64,000 nucleotides of DNA from Panopea generosa (Eukaryota; Mollusca; Bivalvia; Adapedonta; Hiatellidae). The translations under genes and the position numbers were made by a program. Position 1 is the first letter of the stretch; every line of letters starts with the position of its first letter. Positions 45,801 through 57,544 of the stretch are shown here, in pieces. A model generated the notes under the pieces. That model was not told the DNA's origin. It worked only from the letters and a program-made list of their open reading frames with translations, and did no database searches. The DNA is taken from the NCBI GenBank assembly GCA_029582155.1, contig CM055908.1, positions 20,933,406 to 20,997,405 on the forward strand. The letters run 5' to 3'.

Positions 45801-48717
45801 TACTGATGTAATAACATGACATGTTCACCATCAGAATATAGGATACCGGTGTAATAAAATATAGGATTCTGGTGTAATAACAAGACATGTCCATCATCAG
45901 AATATAAGATACTGTTGTAATAACATGACATGTTCACCATCAAAATATAAGAAACTGATGTAATAACATAATATGTTCATCATCAGAATATAGGATACCA
46001 GTGTAATAAAATATAGGATACCGGTGTAATAACATGACATGTCCATCATCAGAATATAGGTTACCAGTGTAATAAAATATAGGATACCGGTGTAATAACA
46101 TGACATGTCCATCATCAGAATATAGGTTACCAGTGTAATGAATGAATGAATGGTGTTTTACGGCACATCGACACATAAATAGGTCATTTTGTGTGCGCAA
46201 AGATACAGGTGTAATAACATGATACTGTTGTAATAACATGACACGTTTACCATCAGAATATAGGATACCGGTGTAATAACATGACATGTTCATCATCAGA
46301 ATATAAGATACAGGTGTAATAACATGACATGTTCACCATTAGAATATAGGATACTGGTGTAATAACATGACATGTTCACCATCAGAATATAGGATACCAG
46401 TGTAATTACATGACATGGTAACAATTAGAATATAGGATAATGACGTAATAACATGACATGTTCACCATCAAATATACGACACAGATGTAATAACATGACA
46501 TGTTAAGCATAAGAATAAAGGATACGGAAGTAATAAAATGACATGTCCATCATCAGAATATAGTATACCGATGTAATAACATGACATGTCTACCATCACA
46601 ATATAGGATACCAATGTAATAACATGACATGCCCACCATCAGAATATAGGACACAGATGTAATAACATGACATGTTAAGCATAAGAATAAAGGATATCGA
46701 AGTAATAAAATGATATGTCCATCATCAGAATATAGGATACCGATGTAATAACATGACATGTCCACCATCACAATATAGGATACCAATGTAATAACATGAC
46801 ATGTCCACCATTAGAATATAGGATACTGATGTAATAACATGACATGTCCACCATCACAACATAGGGTACCCGTGTAATAACATGACATGTCCATCATCAG
46901 AATATAGGACACTGATGTAATAACATGACATATCCACCATCACAATATAGGGTACCCGTGTAATAACATGACATGTCTACCATCACAATATAGGGTACCC
47001 GTGTAATGACATGACATGTCCATCATCAGAATACAGGACACTGATGTAATAACATGACGTGTCCACCATCACAATGTAGGATGCTGATGTAATAACATGA
47101 CATGTCCACCATCACAATATAGGATATAAATGTAAAAACATGACATGTCCATCATCAGAATATAGGATAATGATGTTATCACATGACATGTCCACCATCA
47201 CAATATAGGATACCAATGTAATAACATGACATGTCCATCATCACAATATAGAATACAAATGTAAAAACATGACATGTCCATCATCAGAATATAGGATACT
47301 GATGTAATCACATGACATGTTCACCATCGCAATATAGGATACCAATGTAATAACATGACATGTCCATCATCAAACTATAGGATACTGATGTAATAATATG
47401 ACATGTCCACCATCACAATATAGGATATTAATGTAATAACATGACATGTCCACCATCACAATATACGATACCAATGTAATAACATGACATGTCCATCATC
47501 AAAATATAGGATACTGATGTAATAACATTACATGTTCACCATCAGAATATAGGATACCAATGTAATAACATGACATGTCCACTTTCAGAATATAGAATAC
47601 CAGTGTTATAACATGACATGTCCACCATCAGAATATAGGATACTGATGTTATAACATGACGTGTTCACCATCAAAATATAGGATACTGATGTAATAACAT
47701 GACATGTTCACCATCAGAATATAGGAAACTGATGTAATGACATAATATGTTCATCATCAGAATATAGGATACCGGTGTAATAAAATATAGGATACCAGTG
47801 TAATAACATGACATGTCCATCATCAGAATATAGGATACCGGTGTAATAAATGAATGAATGGTGTTTTATGGCACATCGACATATAAATAGGTCATTTTGT
47901 GCGCGCAAGGATACGGGTGTAATAACATGATACTGTTGTAATAACATGACACGTTCACCATCAGAATATAAGATACAGGTGTAATAACATGACATGTTCA
48001 CCATTAGAATATAGGATACCGGTGTAATAACATGACATGGTAACAATTAGAATATAGGTTAATGACATAATAACATGACATGTCCACTTTCAGAATATAA
48101 GATACCAGTGTAATAACATGACATGTCTTCCATCACAATATAGGATACCAATGTAATAACATGACATGTCCACCATCAGAATATAGGACACAGATGTAAT
48201 AACATGACAATGATAAGCATAAGAATAAAGGATACGGAAGTAATAAAATGACATGTCCATCATCAGAATATAGGATACTGATGTAATAACATGACATGTC
48301 CACCATCACAATATAGGATACTGATGTAATAACGACATATCCACCATCACAATATAGGGTACCCATGTAATAACATGACATGTCCACCATCACAATATAG
48401 GGTACCTGTGTAATAACATGACATGTCCATCATCAGAATATAGGATACTGATGTCATAACATGACATGTCCACCATCACAATGTAGGAGACTGATGTAAT
48501 AACATGACATGTCCACCATCACAATATAGAACACAAATGTAAAAACATGACATGTCCATCATCAGAATATAGGATACTGATGTAATAACATGACATGTTC
48601 ACCATCAGAATATAGGATACCGATGTAATAACATGACATGTCCACTTTCAGAATAAAGAATACCAGTGTAATAACATGACATGTTCACCACCAGAATATA
48701 GGATACCAATGTAATAA
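42845..48717. repeat. 43-bp satellite array, about 136 copies
   Basis: The unit is 43 bases with CATGACATGTCCACCATCAG, AATATAGGATACCGATGTAA and TAA. GACATGTC is itself a palindrome. Variants alternate between TTCACC/CCACC, CAGAAT/CACAAT and CGATG/CAATG/CTGATG/CGGTG. Short units lacking the GAATATAGG part occur mainly before 44.4 kb. Two copies of an unrelated ~65-base insert (46,140 and 47,850) mark an internal duplication of about 1.71 kb. Its many minus-strand open frames (MVDMSCYYIGILYSD-like) are repeat artefacts. Confidence 0.97.
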
Positions 48718-48718
48718 C

Positions 48719-48985
48719 CGCTATACAGGTTTACACGTAGTAAAAATTGTTTCATCTCAAAACGAGTCCGAATGACAATGCAATGATCGTCAAAAAGTAT
48801 CTAATTATGTGGTGTCTATTTTTAGAATGGGGATTTTACTATATACTTTTAGTGAAGATCCAATGAAAAATGAGAGTAATAGAGTGCACACAACAAAAAA
48901 GTTCACGGACGGATGACAGACAACGAACAACGGACAACAGGCGATCAAAATAATTCATCTTGAGCTTTGCTTAGGTGAGCTGATA
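48719..48985. mobile_element. 3' part of a dispersed element
   Basis: It ends with CACGGACGGATGACAGACAA, CAACAGGCGATCAAAATAAT and AGCTTTGCTTAGGTGAGCTG. The style matches the end of the element at 3.8-4.86 kb (CGGACACAATGACTGACAAA...). Non-coding. Confidence 0.5.
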
Positions 48986-50900
48986 TAAATAACCCTTACA
49001 ACATGCTTCCCTTTAGAATGAAAAATATTTACATACATCTTGTATTATCAGAAAAATAGTCAATTTTACCATTCAAAGTGGGCCTTATTTCTAACTTCCG
49101 GTATCCTTTTACAGATGTTTGTGACATACATTACTCGGTTTATCTTTTCATGTTCTTAATTTTTGTTCTTATTGCTTAATTTAAATAAGCGAGTTTATTT
49201 CGAGAGGATGACATATTTAATTTAAAACTATTCTTCCATGTGGCCCTCTATCAGTTACAAGATATACAAAATGAAATACACATATACATGATATATTCAG
49301 TGAAAACAATGCTAAAACATTTCTCTTCTCACATGAGATTCCCACACACGCATTCACTTCAAGATAACAATACAAGTCAACATTCAAAATGGGTTCATAC
49401 TATTAAATAGAATATGTAAAACAAGTATTTACAAAAACTACTTACATAATTATGTCCACACTTGTACAGAAAACAAATTGAATTACACATTTTTCATCCC
49501 TCCAATTAAATTGCTTTGGTATGCCATGTTTTTTTCTTTGATATTTTCTGGTAGATTATTTCATATAATTGGACCAGCATATTAGACTTTGTTTTAATAT
49601 TTCTTTGTTTGGTTTAGGTAGCATGAAGTTGTCAATGTTACAGGTGTATTTAATTTGTGTTTGTTAATTTTATAAGTTTACTATTAAGTTTATATCTATG
49701 CTCTTAGCAATAAAAATGTAAAATGAACAACATACATATAGAATTTAACACCATATATGTACAATTTAACAACAGAAATTTTAAGTTTGAACAGAGAAAT
49801 ATAATTAATTCACTGGTTTGAACAAGAAAAAGTGTTACCGGTATACAATATTGTGATGTTTAGCCTGCCATACTTCACCGATATAGTGCCCAAACATTTT
49901 ACAACTTGATGGTTCTTTGTGCCCAAATCGGGCACCCCTATTTACTACGTATTTTCATTAAATGTACTTATATAAAATTATATTATACAAAGTAAAAATT
50001 TGTTAAAATTGGTTTAATTCTGCAATAATGAGGGGTAACTGAGCATGTTTCATCATGAAAATCAGATGTGATGACTTAAACGATAGATCACGTTTACCAT
50101 AAATGATTAAGTTCAAAATTTCACTAAAATACTCTGTAGTTTGTGTCCTTGAGGGACTTATTGACTAATTTTCAAATATTTAACGCTATTCATAAGAATT
50201 TTTAGCGCATGCCTACTTACCAATTTTGATGTCGACTCTATGTTCTTAGTGCCCGCTCCGGTTCAAAGTGTTCAGATTCAGTGTGACTCGTGTTATAAGC
50301 TAGTTCTTTATTATTCAATAATAATATCATGTATTAACTATCACAGTGATGACCTCTCAACTTTCTGCGAAGTTTATACATTGTTTATACATGTGTGCAG
50401 TCCACATTGTTGAACTGTTTCACTTCAAAGTCACACCGGCACAAAAACAATGTCAACTTCCCTGCTGACATTTTAAGTAACGATATAGGTATAAGTAACT
50501 TGCAAATATTTCTGTTCTATATAAAATAGAATAATACTATCAGGAGCAATTGCATTAAATTGATGGGATTGTTGATATATCAATGTTCCATACAGATTGA
50601 TCTGATATTTTATATTAAGTCTATGCCTTTTTACTTCTAACTTGAATTGTAAACAAAGGTTAGGGTACATGAGGTAGAGGCACCAACAAAGGTCTCAATT
50701 ATAAATTGTTTGTTGTTTTAAAAATAACCTGTTAATCATCCTTAAAAAATGTTTGTTTGCTGTTTGTGCTCCGACCCAGTATTTTACATATGGGTAGGTA
50801 GGTAGGTAGCTCATTTTTTTGCCAAATTTTTTATTTTGCATAGTCATTTTAAACAATAATGGGCAGATATCATGATACCTAAATTAAACACATTGAAAAG
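48986..50900. other. No gene recognised
   Basis: AT-rich intronic or intergenic sequence. A short GGTA run lies near 50,792-50,808. No exon with a recognisable product on either strand. Confidence 0.5.
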
Positions 50901-50904
50901 CATT

Positions 50905-51060
50905 AACAAGAGTTGTCAGATGACAACAACGCTCGCCTATGGGATAAAACTCACCATCCGTGCAAAGATTGGAATTGGAGGCAAACACCAAAACTCAAAT
51001 GCTACTAAACGCAAAAGTTTAACCTGGGTGTCTACAGACGAAAAGGTCAGGTTGCTGCAA
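50905..51060. repeat. Dispersed repeat segment
   Basis: It starts AACAAGAGTTGTCAGATGAC and carries TTTAACCTGGGTGTCTACAG. Both phrases occur in reverse complement at 18,495-18,745, so the two are related copies. Confidence 0.65.
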
Positions 51061-51061
51061 T

Positions 51062-51245
51062 TTTGAGAGAGCAGGTAGGAGCATGGCAAACAATTTTTGA
51101 GAGAGCATGTAGAACCATGGCAATGCTTTTGGGAAAGCAGGTAGGAGCATGGCAAACAATTTTGAGAGAGCAGGTAGGAACATGGCAAACAATTTTGAGA
51201 GAGCAGGTAGGAATACAGGTAGGAACATGGCAAACACTTTTTTTC
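51062..51245. repeat. 33-bp minisatellite, about five copies
   Basis: The unit is GAGAGAGCAGGTAGGAGCAT plus GGCAAACAATTTT, with one shortened and one diverged copy. Since 33 is divisible by three it gives periodic open frames in several frames; these are artefacts. Confidence 0.88.
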
Positions 51246-51699
51246 AAGGACCTCATTTATATTCATCAGTTAGAAAATTGTTATGGTATAAAAAACACTC
51301 CACTACAATTACATTGATTTATTAATTTAACATTCCTAAAAATATCATATTAAAAAATCAATAAAAATCAAATGGAAATGTTTGCTATTGTTTTAAACCA
51401 ACACTTTTCTGTCGCAATCGAGATCAGCTGTAGATCTTCCATATGCAGAGATGGCTTATAGCGAAATAAGAGAAGGTATGGTTTCCAATCCTTATTTTCT
51501 TTTTTACAAATAAATGTTACATGCCTGATTTTGTTAGATTTCAGCATCAATATTATTATAGTATTACTATGATATACTGCTATATAACAGTGGTGTTACT
51601 TTTGAATTTCTAACATAACCAAGTTCATTATTTTATCTAGTTAAGTATCACACACAAAGACAATCTTCTTCTACTTTAAACTGCATCTTGAATCTCTTT

Positions 51700-52600
51700 A
51701 TCAGTCTTGTATGTTACATGGTACACATACATTCTTTATTCATCGTACGTTACATGATACACGTACATTCTCATTCATCGTAAGTTACATGGTGTACATA
51801 CATTTTTTATTTATCATATGTTACATGGAACCCATACATTCTTTATTCATTGTACATTACATATTGCACATACATTCTGTATTCATCATACGTTACATGG
51901 TACACATACATTCTTTATTCATTGTATGTTACATGGAACTATACATTCTTTATTTATCGTACGTAACATGGAACACATACATTCTTTATTCATCGTATGT
52001 TACATTAAACACATACATTCTTTATTCATCATACGTTACATGGTACACATACATTCTTTATTCATTGTATGTTACATGGTAAACATACATTCTTTATTCA
52101 TTGTACGTTACATTGAACACATACATTCTTTATTCATCATATGTTACATGGTACACATACATTTTTTATTCATTGTACGTTACATGGTACACACACATTC
52201 TTTATTCATCGTATGTAGCCAGGCCCGATTAGCTCAGTCGGTAATGCGCCTGACTATCAATCCAGGGGTTGTGAGTTCGAATCCCCGCCCGGCATCAGTC
52301 TTCCTGATGATTGATATACGACATTGTGTCTCATTATCATTCATCTCTCACTTCTTATTCAAGTGGGAAAGTTATCAGTTACTTGCAGAGATGGGGTGTG
52401 CTCGAGAACTGGTTAATCCCAGGAAACAGTGGTTAAGTTAACTGATCGTCTGTTAGCCCTCGATGGCATAAAAATGACGCTAAATATTCAATCAATCTAT
52501 CAATCATCATACGTTACATGGTACACATACATTCTTATTCATTGTATGTTACATGGTACACATACATTCTTTATTCATCTTCTGTTACATGGAACAAATA
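51700..52600. repeat. 36-bp minisatellite, interrupted by a SINE
   Basis: The unit of about 36 bases has ACGTTACATGGTACACATAC, ATTCTTTATTCATCGT. About fourteen copies run to 52,216, then a SINE, then three more copies from about 52,507. The repeat therefore existed before the SINE landed. Long open frames here are artefacts. Confidence 0.92.
52222..52505 (+). mobile_element. tRNA-derived SINE, family 1 (copy 3, best preserved)
   Basis: The head is nearly intact: GGCCCGATTAGCTCAGTCGG (A box) and GTGAGTTCGAATCCCCGCCC (B box). The body includes GATATACGACATTGTGTCTC and ends CCTCGATGGCATAAAAATGA, then the CTAAATATTCAATC tail. It is the closest to a consensus in this window and so probably the youngest copy. 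Confidence 0.92.
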
Positions 52601-52619
52601 CATTCTTTATAACACATGC

Positions 52620-54625
52620 TCTACTTTTAATTAACTGGACACGGGTTGTCAATCAAACTAGTCGATTATCCAATCAATAATCAATATTTTTTCAAATACT
52701 GCCTTTTTCCTTAGACAAGCAAATGGTCACTAAGTAAACACTTCATTGTATTATTTTGACAAACAATGCCAGTAGGCAGAGCTTCACGTCAATTTTGCCA
52801 GATAACTAGAATGAGATAAAATCAATGACCCGTATAACAGATTCACAGCAGCAGGTGCTTCTTGCAGTAGCATGTAAACACCTATTGTTCTCAATAATGT
52901 GACCGTCATCTCCGCAAATATAGCGTTGTGCGCACCTGCAACAGTGTGACCATTAATACTGGTTTACGCTTCTACTTATAATTATTTTGTTATGGCAGAA
53001 TATATTGATCAGCAGGCTTTAATATTATTTTTTTATGGCTACTTTTTATATGTCACCCATAAAAGTAATGTTTGTTCTAAATAATCGTTTAGCATATATC
53101 GAAATTAAATAAATAAAACATAATTAAACTAAGTTCCAGAAATGGAGGCCTCAGGGAAAATCCACCAAAAGCAAACATATTAAATTGGACTTTTGGTACA
53201 TGTAATGATTCCTGGGTGATTTAAAAATAGGCAGTGCAGTATACATTGTGCGTCTGACCCTTGAAAACAGACATAGTTTCTGTTAATTGTTAATGTTCAT
53301 TAAGATCAATTAAATGTTGACCTTGTATAAAAGATCGATGTTAATAAGTGAATCTTGAGAACGAGAGAAATTGTGTCTTAACTTATTGCTGTTGAGTTTA
53401 TATTTTAGTCATTCCAAACTTATTCCAATTGTTTATGTTTTTCAGTTTGTTGACAATGAGAAAGGTGAAATCTAACCTTAACCTCCACAGAAAAAAGGCC
53501 AAGTCTTCAAAAATTGAAATACGCTGACCTGAAACATTGGATATACACAACTTATTAACAGTAAAAAAACAATTCACAATTTCTCCTAAAAAAAAGCCAG
53601 AAAAGAAATAATTCTCGTTTAAGTCACCATCAACATTTAGGTCACCTTTGTACCGAGATTCTCAATTACCAAAAAAGTTAAAGCAGAATTCTGTATACTC
53701 TTTATTTGCTAGAAACAACTCGAATGAAATTCGACCAAATGAAGATTCAGCCAATGCTTTTGACATATGCCCTCAATTCCATGAGAATTGTACAAAGGTA
53801 CAAAGAGAAACTGGACAGGAATCTGACGTTCAGACTTCACATTCTTAAGATGGAACCAAACTGAAGACGGAAACGTTGAAAATAAAACTCTTGATACATC
53901 TGAATTCGAATGTAAAAGAGACAAACTGCCTTTTGTATAACAGATATTCCAAAATATATGAATATTTAATTGAAAGAAATATTTTTACAACTGTTTATTT
54001 AACATCCTTTGTGCCTGAAAGTGACAGCAGTATTGTAAACATATTATAATAAAAAGGAAGTTTATCTCCATGTTTAAGTAATGTTATGAAACATAAAGAA
54101 ACGTAATGGAATACTCATTGAAGTGGTCAAAATTAATATTGTTGAGTAAAACAGAAGTTGAACCATTCCATCTCTTATATATTCGTTGCAGCAGTTTACT
54201 AATTAAAAACAAACGATGTTATTCGAAACTCTTTATAATCTTTTAATGTCAAATATGATTTCTATAAAATATAATCACTGGCGCAGAAAATAACAATAAA
54301 ATCATAAATATAATCACATGACCGCATAATCACCTATATATTGCATAAGTTAAATATCATAACTAAAAAAAACAACTGAACACAAAGGCATTCCAAAGCT
54401 CTGAAGTGAACACTAATCTCGTAACTAACACAAAAATATCAGCTCGGTATAAACATAACGTTGCACATTTTAATAATAACGGTGTGCAAATGTTTAAATA
54501 TTAAGGTCCCCTTCACTCAGTTACATAGAGCATGAAGTTTATCTTGCATTCAACAACAAACCAGAATTGTCAGATATCTTTACATTGCGGTATACCGGTA
54601 CATCACTATTGCTAAACAAACATAT
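52620..54625. other. No gene recognised; one possible coding fragment
   Basis: Plus-strand frame 53,648-53,848 (67 codons, LYRDSQLPKKLKQNSVYSLF then ARNNSNEIRPNEDSANAF) has a protein-like composition and is preceded in frame by basic text (SPKKKPEKK) after a stop. I cannot name it. A ~45-base phrase at 53,033-53,080 recurs inverted at 61,165-61,200. Confidence 0.3.
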
Positions 54626-54631
54626 CCTTAA

Positions 54632-54848
54632 CTCTTTTCTCCATAGATACGCGTTTTTCTGCACCAATCACAGAAGGCCTTTGAAAACAGCGCAGGAAGA
54701 GTTCAGATTGTAACGAGCAATCTGAACTCTTCCTGCACTGTTTTCCACTCTGTCAGTTAATATAAACATAAGCCACTCATTGCTGATGCATGGTGAATTA
54801 TTGCTTTCACTTTGGAAGAGTCCAAGAAAATGCTTATGGAGCAAAGGG
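54632..54848. mobile_element. TTAA-flanked MITE (piggyBac-like), copy 3
   Basis: A 217-bp element between TTAA at 54,628-54,631 and 54,849-54,852. The ends are CTCTTTTCTCCATAGATACG and TATGGAGCAAAGGG. It shares the internal CGCAGGAAGAGTTCAGATTG hairpin with copies 1 and 2 but has a different right-hand segment in place of the GGCGTCTATATTAG run. Confidence 0.85.
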
Positions 54849-55319
54849 TTAATTCAATTTATAGTTGTAGAATAGTATCTTAATGATTGTTTAGAGGAAT
54901 TATGAATAGTTTTAAATAAGTCGAGATGTCTGTGTTATTTGAAACCCAGAATAAATGGGAAATACATCATTCAAATTCGGTCTTATTTTTACATATTTTA
55001 TCAATAGGTTTGATGAACGTTGATATTAATAATCTGTGCAGTTATTTACATTTTTTCATACTTTTCTGATAAGGTTATCTTAAGAAATATTGCAAATTAG
55101 ATAATGGAATGGGTTTCGACTTATTCTCTCAATTGTAACATTGTTATAAGGCTATTCACGGAAACAACATAATTAATTGTCAGAAGTCATAATGTTTCTT
55201 TGTCACCTATTTAGATGAATGTAATAAATAAATAGAAAATGCTGCACATCGCATAACAATCATTAATATGCAAACTAAAGCACAAAAACATCAAATCTGA
55301 TGCACAATGATTGATATCA

Positions 55320-56335
55320 TAATGAATACAAAATGATCTAGATCAAAATTATAAAAACAGAATGATTGAGATCAAAATGATCTAGATCAAAATTATAAAA
55401 ACAGAATGATTGAGATCAAAATGATCTAGATCAAAATTATAAAAACAAAATGATTTAGATCAAAATTATAAAACATAAAATGATTGAGATCAAAGTTAAA
55501 ACAAAATGATCAAAATTATAAAAACAAATGATCTAGATCGAAATTATAAAAACAAATGATCTAGATCAAAATTATAAAAACAAAATGATTTAGATCAAAA
55601 TTATAAAACATAAAATGATTGAGATCAAAGTTAAAACAAAATGATCAAAATTATAAAAACAAATGATCTAGATCGAAATTATAAAAACAAATGATCTAGA
55701 TCAAAATTATAAAAACAAAATGATTTAGATCAAAATTATAAAACATAGAATGATTGAGACCAAAGTTAAAACAAAATGATCAAAATTATAAAAACAAATG
55801 ATCTAGATCGAAATTATAAAAACAAATGATCTAGATCAAAATTATAAAAACAAATGATCTAGATCAAAATTATAAAAACAAATGATCTAGATCAAAATTA
55901 TAAAAACAAAATGATCTAGATCAAAATTATAATAACAGAATTATTAAGATCAAAATGATCTAGATAAAAATTATAAAAACAGAATGATTGAGATCAGAAT
56001 GATTGAGATCAGAATACTTGAGATCAAAATGATCTAGATCAAAATTATAAAAACAAAATGATCTAAATCAAAATTATAAAAACAAAATGATCTAGATCAA
56101 AATTATAAAACATAGAATGATTGAGACCAAAGTTAAAACAAAATGATCTAGATCAAAATTATAAAAACAAAATGATCTAGATCATTATTATAATAACAAA
56201 ATGATCTAGATCAAAATTATAAAATATAAAATGATTGATATCAAAATTCAAACAAAATTATCTAGATCAAAGTTATAAAAAAACAGAATGATTGAGATCA
56301 AAATTAAAACAGAATGGTTCAAATCAAAGCTTATC
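55320..56335. repeat. GATC-rich ~29-bp repeat with ~137-bp higher-order units
   Basis: The base unit is AAAATGATCTAGATCAAAAT then TATAAAAAC. TGATCTAGATCA is a perfect 12-base palindrome. Variants ATGATTGAGATCAAAGTT and ATGATTTAGATCAAAATT combine into a longer block repeated three times at about 55,441, 55,578 and 55,715. The array ends about 90 bases before the stop codon of zinc-finger exon D. Confidence 0.93.
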
Positions 56336-56428
56336 CTCAATACAATAACTGAGACCTTCATAAAAGCGGCATTTGAAAAGTTTTAATTGCCTCTTATGCT
56401 TTAGGCATCATTTGGCAGACACATGTCG

Positions 56429-56702
56429 CTAAGCCTTTCTGTGTAATTTCTTGTGGCGGCTTAAATTTCGCCGGTATCTGTACACTCTTCCACATTCATC
56501 ACATTTTTGTTTTTTCTCACCACTGTGTTTATTAAGATGTTCTTGCAGGTCATTCCTGCCTTCTACTGTTATGCCACAAATATCACATTTGAAGCCGTTT
56601 TTATCTTCTCGTTTTACGTGACGTTTTAGATCGGCCTGAGTAGCAAATGACTTCTGGCAATTAACACAAACAAAGGCTCCTACTTCTCCATGCACGGAAC
56701 AT
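56429..56702 (-). CDS. C2H2 zinc-finger exon D (terminal exon, downstream of E)
   Basis: The acceptor is ACTATCAG at 56,703-56,710, phase 2 (A|TGT TCC GTG CAT). Joined to exon E it completes a finger (...LTRHRCSVH) and continues GEVGAFVCVNCQKSF...HVKRED, where the last zinc histidine seems lost. Two good fingers follow: CDICGITV...HLNKH and CDECGRVY...HKKLH. It ends HRKA and a stop. The phase match with exon E is exact. Confidence 0.87.
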
Positions 56703-57394
56703 CTGATAGTAAATAAAAGTAAAGTACATCAGCAATGACACACAGCTTGTATGTCTGAACTGATATAAACTATCTTCTTAAAGCAACAAATCGTAGGTGT
56801 TTACTATCAAGGGTAAAAACAGTATGATACAATGGAATTAGAATCTAAATGTTTCGATCAAAATAATTTATGATTTCATTCAGGATATATTTTTTAAAAT
56901 ATATAGAAGTATTCTCCTTTCGTTATTTACATACGTTATGATCTGACCAAGGTTCTGCTGTCATTTTTACCTTTATCGCAACAGACATACTTACAGTGCT
57001 CCAGATAAGCACTATTTGGTGGTATTTAAGCATTGACATTTCTGAATAATACATTGAAAATTAAATTAAGGTGTAAAATAAGCATTAGTTATTCTCAGTT
57101 CCAGTGTTGATTAGTCAGTTAATTTTTACCCTTAACATTTTGAAAATAAGCATTGCATTCAAATTTAAATGGTAAACAACTCATTTGAAGAAAACCTTAT
57201 CTTGAGCACTGTTAACTCTAGAACCACCCGAGATATAAGGAAGATTTTGGCACCAAATTGCTGAGAATACTTAAATCTTAGGAACAAACGTTTCGGGTGT
57301 AGTTAATTTGCAAAAATTCCACGAACAACACAATCTGATTATTTTCTTTGTTTGCTTTTTATCTGAAAAAAATTAATTAAATTTAAGAAGTTAC

Positions 57395-57544
57395 CTGTGG
57401 CGCGTTAAGTTTGCCATGCTGTGGAAAACCTTCCCACAGCAATTGTAGCGGCCCTGTCCCATGTGTATCTTCTCATGTTGTCGTAGAGCTGATGCATTTA
57501 AAAACCCTTTGCCGCAGAATCTGCACATCGACTGATCCATATTT
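57395..57544 (-). CDS. C2H2 zinc-finger exon E (upstream of D)
   Basis: The acceptor is TATTTTCAG just above 57,544, phase 2 (A|AAT ATG GAT CAG). The donor is CACAG|GTAACTTC at 57,394, phase 2. It encodes NMDQSMCRFCGKGF...HEKIH, then GRYNCCGKVF...LTRH. The second finger has adjacent cysteines (CC) where CxxC is usual. Its last histidine comes from exon D. The ATG directly after the acceptor could be a true start after a 5' UTR intron, or an internal Met of a longer spliced protein. Confidence 0.85.

Noticed and set aside
42806-48393. Many minus-strand frames with repeated MSCYYIGILYSD-like peptides
   Set aside because: Translation of a 43-bp satellite that happens to lack stops in some frames. 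There is no start context, splice structure or conservation sign.
50937-51317. Frames with repeated REQVGTWQTIL or LPALSKLFAM peptides
   Set aside because: The 33-bp minisatellite gives periodic peptides in several frames of both strands.
52222-52295. Functional tRNA gene
   Set aside because: The A and B boxes are good, but the head is fused to a body and tail that recur in several other copies, so it is a SINE. The acceptor stem does not pair cleanly.
51711-52441. Plus-strand frames of 123 and 207 codons with HTFFIH-like repeats
   Set aside because: Artefacts of the 36-bp minisatellite running into a SINE.
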